Assembly (NCBI RefSeq): GCF_008807375.1
Contig: NZ_CP043311.1
Span: 4,258,001-4,322,000 of the forward strand
Reading direction: 5' to 3'
Source of the DNA: Pseudomonas lalkuanensis
GTDB taxonomy: Bacteria; Pseudomonadota; Gammaproteobacteria; Pseudomonadales; Pseudomonadaceae
DNA: 64,000 bases
Below the pieces are notes generated by a model. The model was given only the letters and a program-made list of their open reading frames with translations. It was not told the origin of the DNA and searched no databases. Position numbers and translations under genes: made by a program. This document shows positions 8,511-16,549 of the stretch, piece by piece (within the stretch, counting starts at the first letter, position 1; each line of letters opens with the position of its first letter).

Positions 8511-9181
8511 GTTTCTTCGATCAACTGCAAGCCGCCACCGCCCAGGAGCGAGAGGCACTGTTCAGCGTCCCGGTCATACGCGAGGCGCTGGCCGGTGAGG
8601 TCAGCCTGGAGGGCTACCGTGCCTTCCTCGGCCAGGCCTACCACCATGTCCGCCACACCGTGCCGCTGATGATGGCCTGTGGCGCGCGCCTGCCTTCGCG
8701 GCTGGAATGGCTGCGCGGCGCGGTGTGCGAATACATCGACGAAGAATACGGTCACGAGCGCTGGATCCTGAACGACATCGCGGCCTGCGGCGGCGACCCT
8801 GAAGCCGTGAGCAACAGCCGCCCCTCGCTGCCCATCGAGCTGATGGTGGCCTTCCTCTACGACCAGATCGCCCGCAGCAATCCGGTGGGCCTGTTCGGCA
8901 TGGTCAACGTGCTGGAAGGCACCAGCATCGCCCTGGCCACCCACGCTGCCGGCAGCATCCGCGAGAGCCTCGGCCTGCCGGCCGACGCCTTCAGCTACCT
9001 GTCCTCCCACGGCGAGCTCGACCAGGACCACATGGCCACCTACCGCGGGCTGATGGACCGCCTCGACGACGAAGGCGACCAGCAGGCGGTGATCCATGCC
9101 GCCAAAGTGGTCTACCAGCTCTATGCCGACATGTTCCGCGGCCTGCCCCGCGCGGGCGAGGTGTCCCATGCGTCTCGCTGA
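8507..9181 (+). CDS. Heme-oxygenase-like diiron protein (iron-containing redox enzyme / TenA-like family)
   Basis: A 224-residue all-helical protein of the iron-containing redox enzyme group, relatives of UndA, CADD and SznF. The expected metal-ligand pattern is present: EYGH (Glu80, His83), LEGTS (Glu137) and HGELDQDH (His168-x3-Asp172-x2-His175). An earlier helix carries YHHVRHTVP, with His50 about where UndA has a Glu. Such enzymes use O2 for oxidative decarboxylation, N-oxygenation or related C-C chemistry, often on acyl or amino-acid-like substrates. Sitting 4 bases inside the end of an acyl ligase gene and overlapping an SDR gene by 14 bases suggests one pathway. Substrate and product are unknown. 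Confidence 0.8.
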   Translation: MSFFDQLQAATAQEREALFSVPVIREALAGEVSLEGYRAFLGQAYHHVRHTVPLMMACGARLPSRLEWLRGAVCEYIDEEYGHERWILNDIAACGGDPEAVSNSRPSLPIELMVAFLYDQIARSNPVGLFGMVNVLEGTSIALATHAAGSIRESLGLPADAFSYLSSHGELDQDHMATYRGLMDRLDDEGDQQAVIHAAKVVYQLYADMFRGLPRAGEVSHASR

Positions 9182-9974
9182 TTGCCGGGTACTGCTCACC
9201 GGCGCCAGCGGCGGCATCGGCCTGGCCCTGGCCGAACAGCTCTGCGCGCGCGGTGCCCAGGTGATGGCCGTGAGCAGGCAGCCGGAAGCCCTGGCGCCGC
9301 TGCGTGCGCGCTATCAGCAGCAACTGGTCTGGACCGGTGCAGACCTGCGCCAGGTCCAGGGACGCCAGCGGGTACTGGAAGTCGCGCGTGGCATGGGCGG
9401 CATCGATGTCCTGGTGAATGCCGCCGGGGTCAACTGCTTCGCCATGCTGGAGCAGGTGGACGACAGTCAGATCGAGGACATGCTCGCCCTCAACGTCACC
9501 GCCACCGTGCAACTGACCCGAGCCCTGCTGCCGCTGCTGCGCCAGCAGAGCCACGCCCTGGTGGTCAACGTCGGCTCCATCTACGGCTCCATCGGCTATC
9601 CCGGCTACGCTGTCTATTGCGCCAGCAAGTTCGCCCTGCGCGGCTTCTCCGAGGCCTTGCGCCGCGAGCTGGCGGACACCCCTGTGAACGTCCTCTACGT
9701 CGCCCCGCGCGCCACCCGCACCAGCATGAACAGCCAGGCCGCCATGGCGCTGAATGCCGAACTCAAGGTCGGTGTGGACGAGCCGGATCAGGTGGCCCGG
9801 GCGGTGATCGCGGCCATCGAGAAGGACCTCAGCGAGGTTTACCTGGGTTGGCCGGAGAAATTCTTCGTCCGCCTCAACGGCATGCTGCCCGGCGTGGTAG
9901 ATCGGGCGCTGTCCAAGCAACTGCCGATCATCCGCCGCTTCAGCGGTGCCCACCACGGTAAGGACCATCCATGA
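9168..9974 (+). CDS. Short-chain dehydrogenase/reductase (SDR)
   Basis: A 268-residue NAD(P)-dependent oxidoreductase. The cofactor motif TGASGGIGLALAEQL is near the N terminus, then VNAAGVN, a catalytic Ser in VNVGSIYGSIGYPG and YCASK (Tyr-x3-Lys). The start ATG 9168 lies inside the end of the diiron-protein gene (14-base overlap); a longer in-frame extension to 9096 exists but would run far into that gene. The C-terminal half has a hydrophobic stretch (LNGMLPGVVDRAL) typical of SDRs acting on lipids or near membranes. It probably reduces or oxidises the product of the ligase/diiron pair; the substrate is unknown. It overlaps the next gene by 4 bases. Confidence 0.85.
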   Translation: MRLADCRVLLTGASGGIGLALAEQLCARGAQVMAVSRQPEALAPLRARYQQQLVWTGADLRQVQGRQRVLEVARGMGGIDVLVNAAGVNCFAMLEQVDDSQIEDMLALNVTATVQLTRALLPLLRQQSHALVVNVGSIYGSIGYPGYAVYCASKFALRGFSEALRRELADTPVNVLYVAPRATRTSMNSQAAMALNAELKVGVDEPDQVARAVIAAIEKDLSEVYLGWPEKFFVRLNGMLPGVVDRALSKQLPIIRRFSGAHHGKDHP

Positions 9975-10615
9975 TGAACAAGCTCATCGGCACCCTCGGC
10001 CTCTTCCTGATGCTCAGCATCCCCGCCTGGGCCCTGGACGAAACCGGCAATCAGCGCCTGGCGGCGATCCAGCAGCGCTGGGCGGAAATCCAGTACCAGG
10101 TGATGGAGCAGCATCGCGCCACCGAATTCGAGAAGCTCGCCGCCCAGAGCGGCGCGTTCACCCGCAGCGCCCCGAACTCCGCCGAAGCCTGGATCTGGCA
10201 CGGCATCGTCACCAGCAGCTGGGCCGGCGCCGAAGGCGGCCTGGGCGCCCTGGGCAAGGTCAAGGACGCCCGCGACGCCCTGGAGCGCGCCATCCAGCTC
10301 GACCCGAACGCCTTGCAGGGGTCGGCCTACACCAGTCTCGGCGCGCTGTACGACCGGGTGCCCGGCTGGCCTGTCAGCTTCGGCGACGAAGACAAGGCCG
10401 ACCAGTTGCTGCGCAAGGCCCTGGAGATCAATCCGGCCGGCATCGACAGCCTGTACTTCTGGGGCGACCACCTCTACCGCCAGGGCCACCCGCAGCAGGC
10501 GCGCGAGGCGCTGCTCAAGGCCAAGACCGCCGCCCCGCGCCCCGGTCGCGAGCTGGCCGACCAGGGACGTCAGCGGGAGATCGATGCTTTACTGCAGGAA
10601 ATCGGCAACCCCTGA
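9971..10615 (+). CDS. Exported TPR-like helical repeat protein of the acyl-ligase operon
   Basis: A 214-residue protein with a clear signal peptide (KLIGTLGLFLMLSIPAWA, cleaved before LDET). The mature part is helical, with repeat-like segments around DARDALERAIQLDPNALQG, ADQLLRKALEINPAGIDSLY and QAREALLKAKTAAPRPG, typical of tetratricopeptide/TRAP-associated periplasmic proteins. There is no catalytic motif. ATG codons at 9971 and 9974 are both usable; the first overlaps the SDR stop. As the only exported product of the operon and the gene just before a two-component pair, it could act as a periplasmic adaptor or signal-sensing partner. That role is inference. Confidence 0.75.
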   Translation: MMNKLIGTLGLFLMLSIPAWALDETGNQRLAAIQQRWAEIQYQVMEQHRATEFEKLAAQSGAFTRSAPNSAEAWIWHGIVTSSWAGAEGGLGALGKVKDARDALERAIQLDPNALQGSAYTSLGALYDRVPGWPVSFGDEDKADQLLRKALEINPAGIDSLYFWGDHLYRQGHPQQAREALLKAKTAAPRPGRELADQGRQREIDALLQEIGNP

Positions 10616-10624
10616 AGGACGCCC

Positions 10625-11287
10625 ATGCGACTGCTTCTCGTCGAAGACGACAATGCCCTCGGCTCCGGCGTACGCGCCGGCCTGCGCCAGGAAGGCTACA
10701 CAATCGACTGGCTGACCGACGGCGCCAGCGCCCTGCACGCCCTGCAGACCGAAGAGTTCGACCTGGCGATACTCGACCTCGGTCTGCCGCGCCTGGACGG
10801 CCTTCAGGTCCTGCAGCAATTGCGCGCCGGTGGCTCCACGCTGCCGGTGCTGGTGCTCACCGCCCGCGACGCTACCGAAGACCGCATCCTCGGTCTCGAC
10901 GCGGGAGCGGACGACTACCTGGTCAAACCCTTCGACCTCAATGAACTCAAGGCCCGCCTGCGCGCCCTGCTGCGCCGCAGCGCCGGCCGGCCGCAAGTGC
11001 TGATCGAACACAACGGCGTTGTACTCGACCCCGCCAGCCAGCAGGTCAGCTACCAGGGCAGCCCGGTCGCCCTGACGCCCAAGGAGTACCAGCTGCTCCA
11101 CGAACTGCTCTCGCAACCGGGCAAGGTCATGACCCGGGAACGCCTGGTGCAGGCCCTCTACGGCTGGGACGAGGAAGCGGAAAGCAACACCCTGGAAGTG
11201 CATATCCACCACCTGCGCAAGAAGCTCTCCAGCGACCTCATCCGCACCGTGCGCGGCATCGGCTACCTGGTGGACGGACGCCCATGA
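10625..11287 (+). CDS. OmpR-family response regulator
   Basis: A 220-residue regulator. The receiver domain (1-120) has the acidic pair in LLLVEDDNALG, the phospho-acceptor Asp in DLAILDLGLPRLDG (about 51) and the conserved Lys in DDYLVKPFDLNELKARL (about 101). The winged-helix DNA-binding domain carries LTPKEYQLLHELL and EVHIHHLRKKL. The sequence is closest in style to the QseB/PmrA/ColR branch. It starts 9 bases after the repeat-protein gene and overlaps the kinase gene by 4 bases. It probably controls its own operon, but I could not identify a clear direct repeat upstream of 6377. Confidence 0.92.
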   Translation: MRLLLVEDDNALGSGVRAGLRQEGYTIDWLTDGASALHALQTEEFDLAILDLGLPRLDGLQVLQQLRAGGSTLPVLVLTARDATEDRILGLDAGADDYLVKPFDLNELKARLRALLRRSAGRPQVLIEHNGVVLDPASQQVSYQGSPVALTPKEYQLLHELLSQPGKVMTRERLVQALYGWDEEAESNTLEVHIHHLRKKLSSDLIRTVRGIGYLVDGRP

Positions 11288-12660
11288 CCTCATTGCGCCG
11301 CCGCACCCTGTGGCTGGTGATGGTGTTGTTGCTGCTCGGCACCCTGCTCATCGCCTACTTCAACTACCGCGACAGCAGCCATGAGATCGAAGAGATCTAC
11401 GATGCCCATCTGGCGCAGAACGCGCGCCTGCTGATGGGCGTGATGCGCATGCCCCTGACCAAGCCCGAGCAGGACGAGCTTTACCGCTCCTTCAACGACG
11501 CCCTGAGCAGCGCCGCCCCCCGCAAGGTTGGCCATCCCTACGAGAGCAAGCTGGCCTTCCACGTCTGGAGCAAGGACGGCCGAAGCCTGGTGCAATCGCC
11601 CAGCGCCCCGCCCTTCGACCACGCACCGCTGAAGACCGGATTCCATAGCATCCAACTGGCCGGCCACCACTGGCGCGGCTTCGTCCTGCCCGACCCGGAA
11701 CAGGGCCTGCTGATCTGGGTGGGCGAACGCGACGACGTGCGCCAGGACCTGGTACAGCGCATCGTCCGCCATACCCTGGGGCCCAACATGGTGGGCATTC
11801 TCGTCCTCGCGGCGCTGGTCTGGCTGGCCATCGGCTGGGGTCTGCTGCCGCTGCAGAACATGGCGCGGGTGATCCGCAGCCGCCACGCCGAATCCCTGGC
11901 ACCCCTGCAGATCGTGCCATTGCCGAAGGAACTGGAACCCATGCAGGCGGCAATCAACCGCCTGCTGGCGCAGATCGAGCTGATGCTCCAGCGCGAACGG
12001 CGCTTCATCGGCGACGCCGCCCACGAGATGCGCACCCCGCTGGCGGTGCTGCGCCTGCATGCGCAGAACGCCCTGGAAGCCACCAGCGACGAACAGCGTG
12101 CCGAGGCCCTGCGCTTTCTCACCGTCGGCGTTGACCGCCTGACCCGGGTGGTCAACCAGTTGCTCACCATGGCGCGGGTGGAGCCGGAACTGGCGCGGCA
12201 GAAATGGCAGTGCCTGGACCTGGCACACCTGGTCCGCGAGCACCTGGCCGAGCTGACGCCCCTGCTGCTGGACAAGGGCCTGGAACTGGCCCTGGAAGTG
12301 ACCGACGACGACTTCCACACCACCAGCGACGCCGCCGCCATCGGTATCGCCCTGCAGAACCTGGTGACCAACGCCACCAACTTCTCCCCGCCCGGCGGCG
12401 AGGTGAAGGTCAGCCTGCTGCCAGACGGCCGGGACTTCTTCCTGCTGCGCGTGGAAGACCAGGGCCCCGGTATCGATGAAGCCCGACTGGAACGCCTGTT
12501 CGAGCGTTTCTACAGCCAGGACAACCCCCAGGGCGCCGGCCTTGGCCTGGCCATCGTGCAGATGATCGCCACCCGCCTGGGCGGCAGCATCACCCTGTAC
12601 AACCGTGAAGGCGGCGGAACCTGCGCCGACCTCAAGCTGCCCCGGCTGGCGCCCGGATAA
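11284..12660 (+). CDS. Sensor histidine kinase, partner of the preceding regulator
   Basis: A 458-residue inner-membrane kinase. TM1 (LWLVMVLLLLGTLLIAYF) is followed by a periplasmic sensor of about 140 residues, then TM2 (MVGILVLAALVWLAIGWGLL) and a HAMP-like linker. The H box reads FIGDAAHEMRTPLAVLRLHA (phospho-His about 249). N and G boxes follow (LQNLVTNATNFSPPGG; VEDQGPGIDEARLERLFERF; GAGLGLAIVQMIA). It is the last gene of the operon that starts at 6377. The ligand is unknown; being encoded with the acyl-ligase/diiron genes, it may sense their product or an envelope cue. Confidence 0.9.
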   Translation: MTSLRRRTLWLVMVLLLLGTLLIAYFNYRDSSHEIEEIYDAHLAQNARLLMGVMRMPLTKPEQDELYRSFNDALSSAAPRKVGHPYESKLAFHVWSKDGRSLVQSPSAPPFDHAPLKTGFHSIQLAGHHWRGFVLPDPEQGLLIWVGERDDVRQDLVQRIVRHTLGPNMVGILVLAALVWLAIGWGLLPLQNMARVIRSRHAESLAPLQIVPLPKELEPMQAAINRLLAQIELMLQRERRFIGDAAHEMRTPLAVLRLHAQNALEATSDEQRAEALRFLTVGVDRLTRVVNQLLTMARVEPELARQKWQCLDLAHLVREHLAELTPLLLDKGLELALEVTDDDFHTTSDAAAIGIALQNLVTNATNFSPPGGEVKVSLLPDGRDFFLLRVEDQGPGIDEARLERLFERFYSQDNPQGAGLGLAIVQMIATRLGGSITLYNREGGGTCADLKLPRLAPG

Positions 12661-12758
12661 CGCCGGACCGAGCCTACCGCTCCGCGGAATCGCAGCAGCT
12701 GCGCGCCAAATCGGCTGTACTCAAACAGCACACCCTCTTCGCCAAGGGAGGCAATGCC

Positions 12759-13010
12759 ATGCGCACTCCTCGTCTAACTGTTCTCCTGGCTACGATGTTC
12801 CTGCTGGTTTCGACAGGCGCATCCTCGGCCACCGAGCAGGCCCAACAGCGCCGCGCCGCGCGGGAGGTCCGCCAGGAAACCCGCCAGGATGCACGCCAGA
12901 TCAAACAGGACTGCCGCGCCGCCGACGTGCAGTACAACGCCGAATGCCGCCAGGACAAGCGCCAGACCAAGCAGCAAGGGCGCGAAAGAGCGCGGGATAT
13001 CAAGTACTGA
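12759..13010 (+). CDS. Small exported Arg/Gln-rich protein
   Basis: An 83-residue protein with a signal peptide (LTVLLATMFLLVSTGASSA). The mature part of about 55 residues is very rich in Arg, Gln, Glu and Lys and looks like a single charged helix with two Cys (QDCRAADVQYNAECRQDK). I recognise no named family. GGAGG lies just upstream (12747 region). It follows the kinase gene by about 100 bases and may be a separate unit. It could be a periplasmic stress or binding protein; that is a guess. Confidence 0.6.
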   Translation: MRTPRLTVLLATMFLLVSTGASSATEQAQQRRAAREVRQETRQDARQIKQDCRAADVQYNAECRQDKRQTKQQGRERARDIKY

Positions 13011-13104
13011 GCGGCCCCGCTCGACCTTCGCGGCACTCCTCATCCCTCGGGGCGGATCTGACCCTACAAGGAAATGGGCTCGCCGGATGGTTCGAGCCTG
13101 TCTA

Positions 13105-13210
13105 TATCCCTCACCCCCGGCCCCTCTCCCAATGGGAGAGGGGTGACTCCCGCCCGGCCTTCGGTGCTGCGGGGCGGTTCCGCTCTTGTGGGGGCGATTT
13201 CAATCGCCAA
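13105..13210. repeat. CCCTC-type hairpin repeat and REP hairpin
   Basis: Two unrelated intergenic repeats lie side by side. At about 13110-13152 is CCTCACCCCCGGCCCCTCTC followed by a short loop and GGGAGAGGGGTGACTC, a hairpin that recurs at 21231, 28066, 34537 and (inverted) 56170. At 13188-13208 is GTGGGGGCGATTTCAATCGC, a REP variant. No gene is seen between 13011 and 13255. Confidence 0.75.
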
Positions 13211-13255
13211 GCAGGCCGAAGGTCTGCCCTTCGCAGTCGAAAGGGGATCAGTGCC

Positions 13256-14170
13256 TCAGGCAATCACCCGCTCGCGCAGACGCGCCAGCATCCCCAGCAG
13301 GCTGCCGACGCGCTGGTTCTCACTGGCTTCCTTCGGCACGTCGGCCATGCGCGGGATCATTTCCAGCGTCTGCGCGCGCCAGAGGAAGGCCTGCTCGGCG
13401 GCGGCCTTCAGGCCCTTTTCGAACAGGCCGCGGCGGATGGGTTTGGGCAGGTAGCGGAAGATCTGCGCTTCGTTGATCAGCTTGAGCAGCGCCTGGGTGT
13501 CGCGGAACGGCGTCACCACCAGGCTGAGCAGGCGCGGGTGGGCCTGGGCCAGTGATTTCAGCAGCGGCGCCATGTCCTCACCGCCCAGCTTGAGGTCGCT
13601 GACCAGCAGGTCCACCGGTTCCAGGTTCAGGGTCACCAGCGCTTCGCTCAGGCTGTGGGCGCGGAGCAGGCGGTGGCCGCCGGACTGGCAGAAGGCCCGG
13701 AGGCAGTGCAGGGTTTCCGGGTCATCATCGAGCAGCAGCAGGTTAAGCGGCGCCGCCAGGTTGCTGGTGGCGGTGGTGACCGGCGCGGCGGCCTGGCGCA
13801 GGGCGATCTCCGCCGCCTGGCGCAGGGTGAAGGCCATTTCCTGCGGGTCCCAGGGCTTGGTCAGGTAGCGGAAGATGCCGCCGTTGTTCAGCGCTTCAAC
13901 CGCGGCATCCAGGTCCGAATAGCCGGTGAGCAGGATGCGCAGGCATTCCGGTGCGATCTCCCGCGAGCGTGCCAGCAGTTCGGCGCCGCTCATGCCCGGC
14001 ATGCGCTGGTCGCTGACGATGATCTGCACCGACTCGTCCTTGAGCCGCTCCAGCGCGCGCAGCGGGTCGCTCTCGGTAATCACCTCGTACTGGCGGCGGA
14101 ACTGCAGCGCCAGACTGCGCAGGATGCGCTCCTCGTCATCGACGAAGAGAATGCGGACGGATGACGACAT
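13256..14170 (-). CDS. Response regulator with two receiver domains and no output domain
   Basis: About 304 residues. The first receiver spans about 6-125 (ILFVDDEERILRSLALQF, phospho-Asp in IIVSDQRMPGMSG, Lys in YLTKPWDPQEM). The second spans about 145-265 (LLLLDDDPETLHCLRAF, DLLVSDLKLGGEDM, YLPKPIRRG). No DNA-binding, cyclase or HD domain follows, so it may act by phosphotransfer or protein contact. ATG 14170 is preceded by GGAG at a good distance; a GTG at 14182 would also be in frame. It starts just after the stop of the CBS-domain kinase gene, so the two form an operon. Confidence 0.85.
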   Translation of the reverse strand: MSSSVRILFVDDEERILRSLALQFRRQYEVITESDPLRALERLKDESVQIIVSDQRMPGMSGAELLARSREIAPECLRILLTGYSDLDAAVEALNNGGIFRYLTKPWDPQEMAFTLRQAAEIALRQAAAPVTTATSNLAAPLNLLLLDDDPETLHCLRAFCQSGGHRLLRAHSLSEALVTLNLEPVDLLVSDLKLGGEDMAPLLKSLAQAHPRLLSLVVTPFRDTQALLKLINEAQIFRYLPKPIRRGLFEKGLKAAAEQAFLWRAQTLEMIPRMADVPKEASENQRVGSLLGMLARLRERVIA

Positions 14171-14174
14171 GGAC

Positions 14175-15479
14175 TCAGGCACTCCGTTTCAGTTCGACCG
14201 CCGGATTGCGCGGCAGGCTGATGAGAAAGCGCGTTCCGCGCCCCGGCTCCGAGGCCACGCGGATGCTGCCGCCGTGGTCACGGATGATCTTGTAGCTGAT
14301 GGACAACCCCAGCCCGGTCCCCTCGCCCACCGGCTTGGTGGTGAAGAAGGGATCGAAGATGCGTCGCATGACTTCCGGTGGCATCCCGCGACCGCTGTCC
14401 TGCACTGAAATGAACACGCCGGCCTCGTCGGCCCAGCTGCGTATCTGGATGCGCCCCGGTTCGTCCATGGCCTGGGCGGCGTTGGTGAAGAGGTTGAGCA
14501 AGACCTGGTTGATCTGCGACGGGGCACAGGTGATGCGGGGCAGCTCGCCCAGCATCTGGGACACCTCGGCCTTGTCCTTGATGTTGTTGCGCGCGATCAG
14601 CAGGGCACTGCGGATGCACTCGTTGAGGTCCACCTCTTCGCTCATGGCGCGGTCGAGGCGAGCGAAATCCTTGAGGCCGGAAACCAGCTCGGCGATCTGG
14701 CCAATGCCGTAGAGGGTGTCGCCGAACAATTGGCGCAGGTCGCCGGCCAGTAGCTCAGGGGCGGCCTCCTCGCGACTGGCGGCGGCGCGTTCCAGGGCAT
14801 CGGCCAGGCGGTTCTCGTCGCAGGCCGGGTCTGCCAGGCAGGCGGCGAGCGCGGCCTGGCTCTCGGCCAGGGCGAACAGTGGCGTGGTCAGCGCTTCCAT
14901 CAGTTGCACGTTGTTCTTCACGTAGCCCAGCGGGGTATTCAGCTCGTGGGCGACACCGGCCACCATCTGGCCGAGGGACGCCATCTTCTCCGAATGCACC
15001 AGCTGGTTCTGGGATTCCTTCAGATCCACCAGTGCCTGGCGCAGCACCCGGTTGCGCTGGGCGATACGCATTTCCATGGCTTTCAGCAGGTCCAGTACCG
15101 TACCGAGTCCCAGGTAGCGTCCCTGCTCGTCCACCAGGATGAAATCTTCGGTTATCGGGTACTGCAAGTGCCCGGTGACCTGCTTGGCCGCCAGCTCCAG
15201 GCCACTGGCCAGGGCGACGGTGAGCGGTGCCGGGTTCATCACGTCGGACGCCGGACGGCGACCCCAGAGGTCACGGCCGAAACGCTGCATGAAGATGTCC
15301 TGCAACCTGTAGCGGCTGACCAGGCCCAGCGGCATCCCCTGTCCGTCCACCACCGGCAGGGACAGGAAGGCCTTGTGCTCAGGGGTCAGCAGGCGATCGG
15401 CCACATCACTGATGCTCATGTCCGGGGTCAGGGGATCCACGGTCTTGAGCAGGCGAGCCAGACTGCTTTCGGCTGCCAT
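14175..15479 (-). CDS. Histidine kinase with N-terminal CBS domain pair
   Basis: About 434 residues, apparently cytosolic with no membrane segment. Two CBS repeats occupy about 15-135 (ISDVADRLLTPEHKAFLSLP...; ASDVMNPAPLTVALASGLEL), a place for nucleotide or metabolite binding. A helical linker and the H box follow (KMASLGQMVAGVAHELNTPL). The ATPase part has LLNLFTNAAQAMDEPG, VQDSGRGMPPEVMRRIFDPF and GTGLGLSISYKIIRDHGG. I chose ATG 15479, preceded by GGAGT, over an in-frame ATG at 15515. It is co-transcribed with the double-receiver regulator. The signal may be an adenine nucleotide or another CBS ligand. Confidence 0.88.
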   Translation of the reverse strand: MAAESSLARLLKTVDPLTPDMSISDVADRLLTPEHKAFLSLPVVDGQGMPLGLVSRYRLQDIFMQRFGRDLWGRRPASDVMNPAPLTVALASGLELAAKQVTGHLQYPITEDFILVDEQGRYLGLGTVLDLLKAMEMRIAQRNRVLRQALVDLKESQNQLVHSEKMASLGQMVAGVAHELNTPLGYVKNNVQLMEALTTPLFALAESQAALAACLADPACDENRLADALERAAASREEAAPELLAGDLRQLFGDTLYGIGQIAELVSGLKDFARLDRAMSEEVDLNECIRSALLIARNNIKDKAEVSQMLGELPRITCAPSQINQVLLNLFTNAAQAMDEPGRIQIRSWADEAGVFISVQDSGRGMPPEVMRRIFDPFFTTKPVGEGTGLGLSISYKIIRDHGGSIRVASEPGRGTRFLISLPRNPAVELKRSA

Positions 15480-15634
15480 GATCGGTACTCCGGGCGGCTG
15501 ATGAGTGCCGGGCATTCAAGCAGCAGCAGGTTGCCATCATGTGACAGATGTCTCACGCACGAGACAGACGAAAACATGGCGTGGTTGCACGGAAGCGACA
15601 ACACTGAATCTCGACACCCCCGGAGCCCATCGAT

Positions 15635-16522
15635 ATGCCCGAAAAAGCCGCCACCACGAGTCCCCGCAAGGGGTTGCTGCTCCGACTGCTGCGCGGGCTG
15701 TCGTGGTTGCTGATCATCGTTGCGCTGGCAGGAGTGGCGGTCTACCTGGCGTTCGGCCCCGCGCACATGATCGACCGGTTGAAGCCCCCACCGCCGGCAT
15801 TCCCCGAGAAGGTGATCGAGGATCCGGCCGCAGCGGCGAAGCCGGCCGTCTCGCCGTCCCCCGCCGCCATGCAGCAGGCACCGGCCGACTCTCAGGAACT
15901 GGCCACCCTGATGCTCGACAGCATCGAGGACATCTGGGGCGAATTCCTCGCCCGCGCCGACTACGCCTACAAGCGACCCAAGGTGGTGAGCTTCCGTGAC
16001 CGGCTGGAATCACCCTGCCAGTTGAAGGGCACCTTCAGCGGGCCGCTGTATTGCTCCAGCACCTCGCACCTCTATCTCGACATGGGCTACCTGGACGACC
16101 TGCAGAAGCACGCTCCCCAGGTGGGCGATCTCGCGCGCAGCTACGTGGTGGCCCACGCCGCCGCGCACCACATCCAGAAGCTCGTGGGCGTGGTGGGGTG
16201 GTTCAGGGATCTCAATGCCGACCTGGCCCCTGCCCAGGGCCGCGAGAGCCTGCGGATAACCCAGGAACTGGTGGCGGACTGCCTGGTGGGCAGCTGGATC
16301 AGCTATGCGCGGCGCAAGTACGCCTGGTTGGAGCCCGAGCAGCTGGAAGCAGCACTCAGGGCCGTGCGCGAACGAGACGCCGCGCGCGTCGGCGCGGGCC
16401 TGCCGCCCATGGCCGACCCGCTGGACCTGCCCGATCCGGCGGCACGCCTGCGCTGGCTGAACGTCGGCATCGACTCCGGCGACCCGAGGGAGTGCAGCAA
16501 GCTGTTCACGGTCGAGGAATAG
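15635..16522 (+). CDS. YpfJ-like neutral zinc metallopeptidase homologue with HAAAH instead of HExxH
   Basis: A 295-residue protein with one N-terminal membrane anchor (LSWLLIIVALAGVAVYLAFG, about 22-41), a Pro/Ala-rich linker and a periplasmic domain from about 88. The domain follows the YpfJ/neutral metallopeptidase layout (CSSTSHLYLDMGYLDDL, then a helix, then QELVADCLVGSWISYA with the distal Glu). At the active site the sequence reads VVAHAAAHHIQ (171-181), so the HExxH Glu is Ala (codons GCC GCC GCG between His 16154 and His 16166). Metal binding may remain but peptidase activity as usually understood should not. It is single-gene and convergent with hmgR. Confidence 0.8.
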   Translation: MPEKAATTSPRKGLLLRLLRGLSWLLIIVALAGVAVYLAFGPAHMIDRLKPPPPAFPEKVIEDPAAAAKPAVSPSPAAMQQAPADSQELATLMLDSIEDIWGEFLARADYAYKRPKVVSFRDRLESPCQLKGTFSGPLYCSSTSHLYLDMGYLDDLQKHAPQVGDLARSYVVAHAAAHHIQKLVGVVGWFRDLNADLAPAQGRESLRITQELVADCLVGSWISYARRKYAWLEPEQLEAALRAVRERDAARVGAGLPPMADPLDLPDPAARLRWLNVGIDSGDPRECSKLFTVEE

Positions 16523-16549
16523 CGATCGCCCGGCAGGCCGGGAATCGCT
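16521..16549. terminator. Bidirectional stem-loop between convergent genes
   Basis: AGCGAT at 16521-16526 pairs with ATCGCT at 16544-16549, and an inner CCCGG/CCGGG pair extends the stem. It begins at the stop of the YpfJ-like gene and ends at the stop of hmgR. There is no T run. Confidence 0.5.

Noticed and set aside
13105..13210. Possible CRISPR-like or tRNA-like structures among the intergenic hairpins
   Set aside because: The hairpins are dispersed single REP and CCCTC elements, without regular spacers or cloverleaf features; none elsewhere in the window either.
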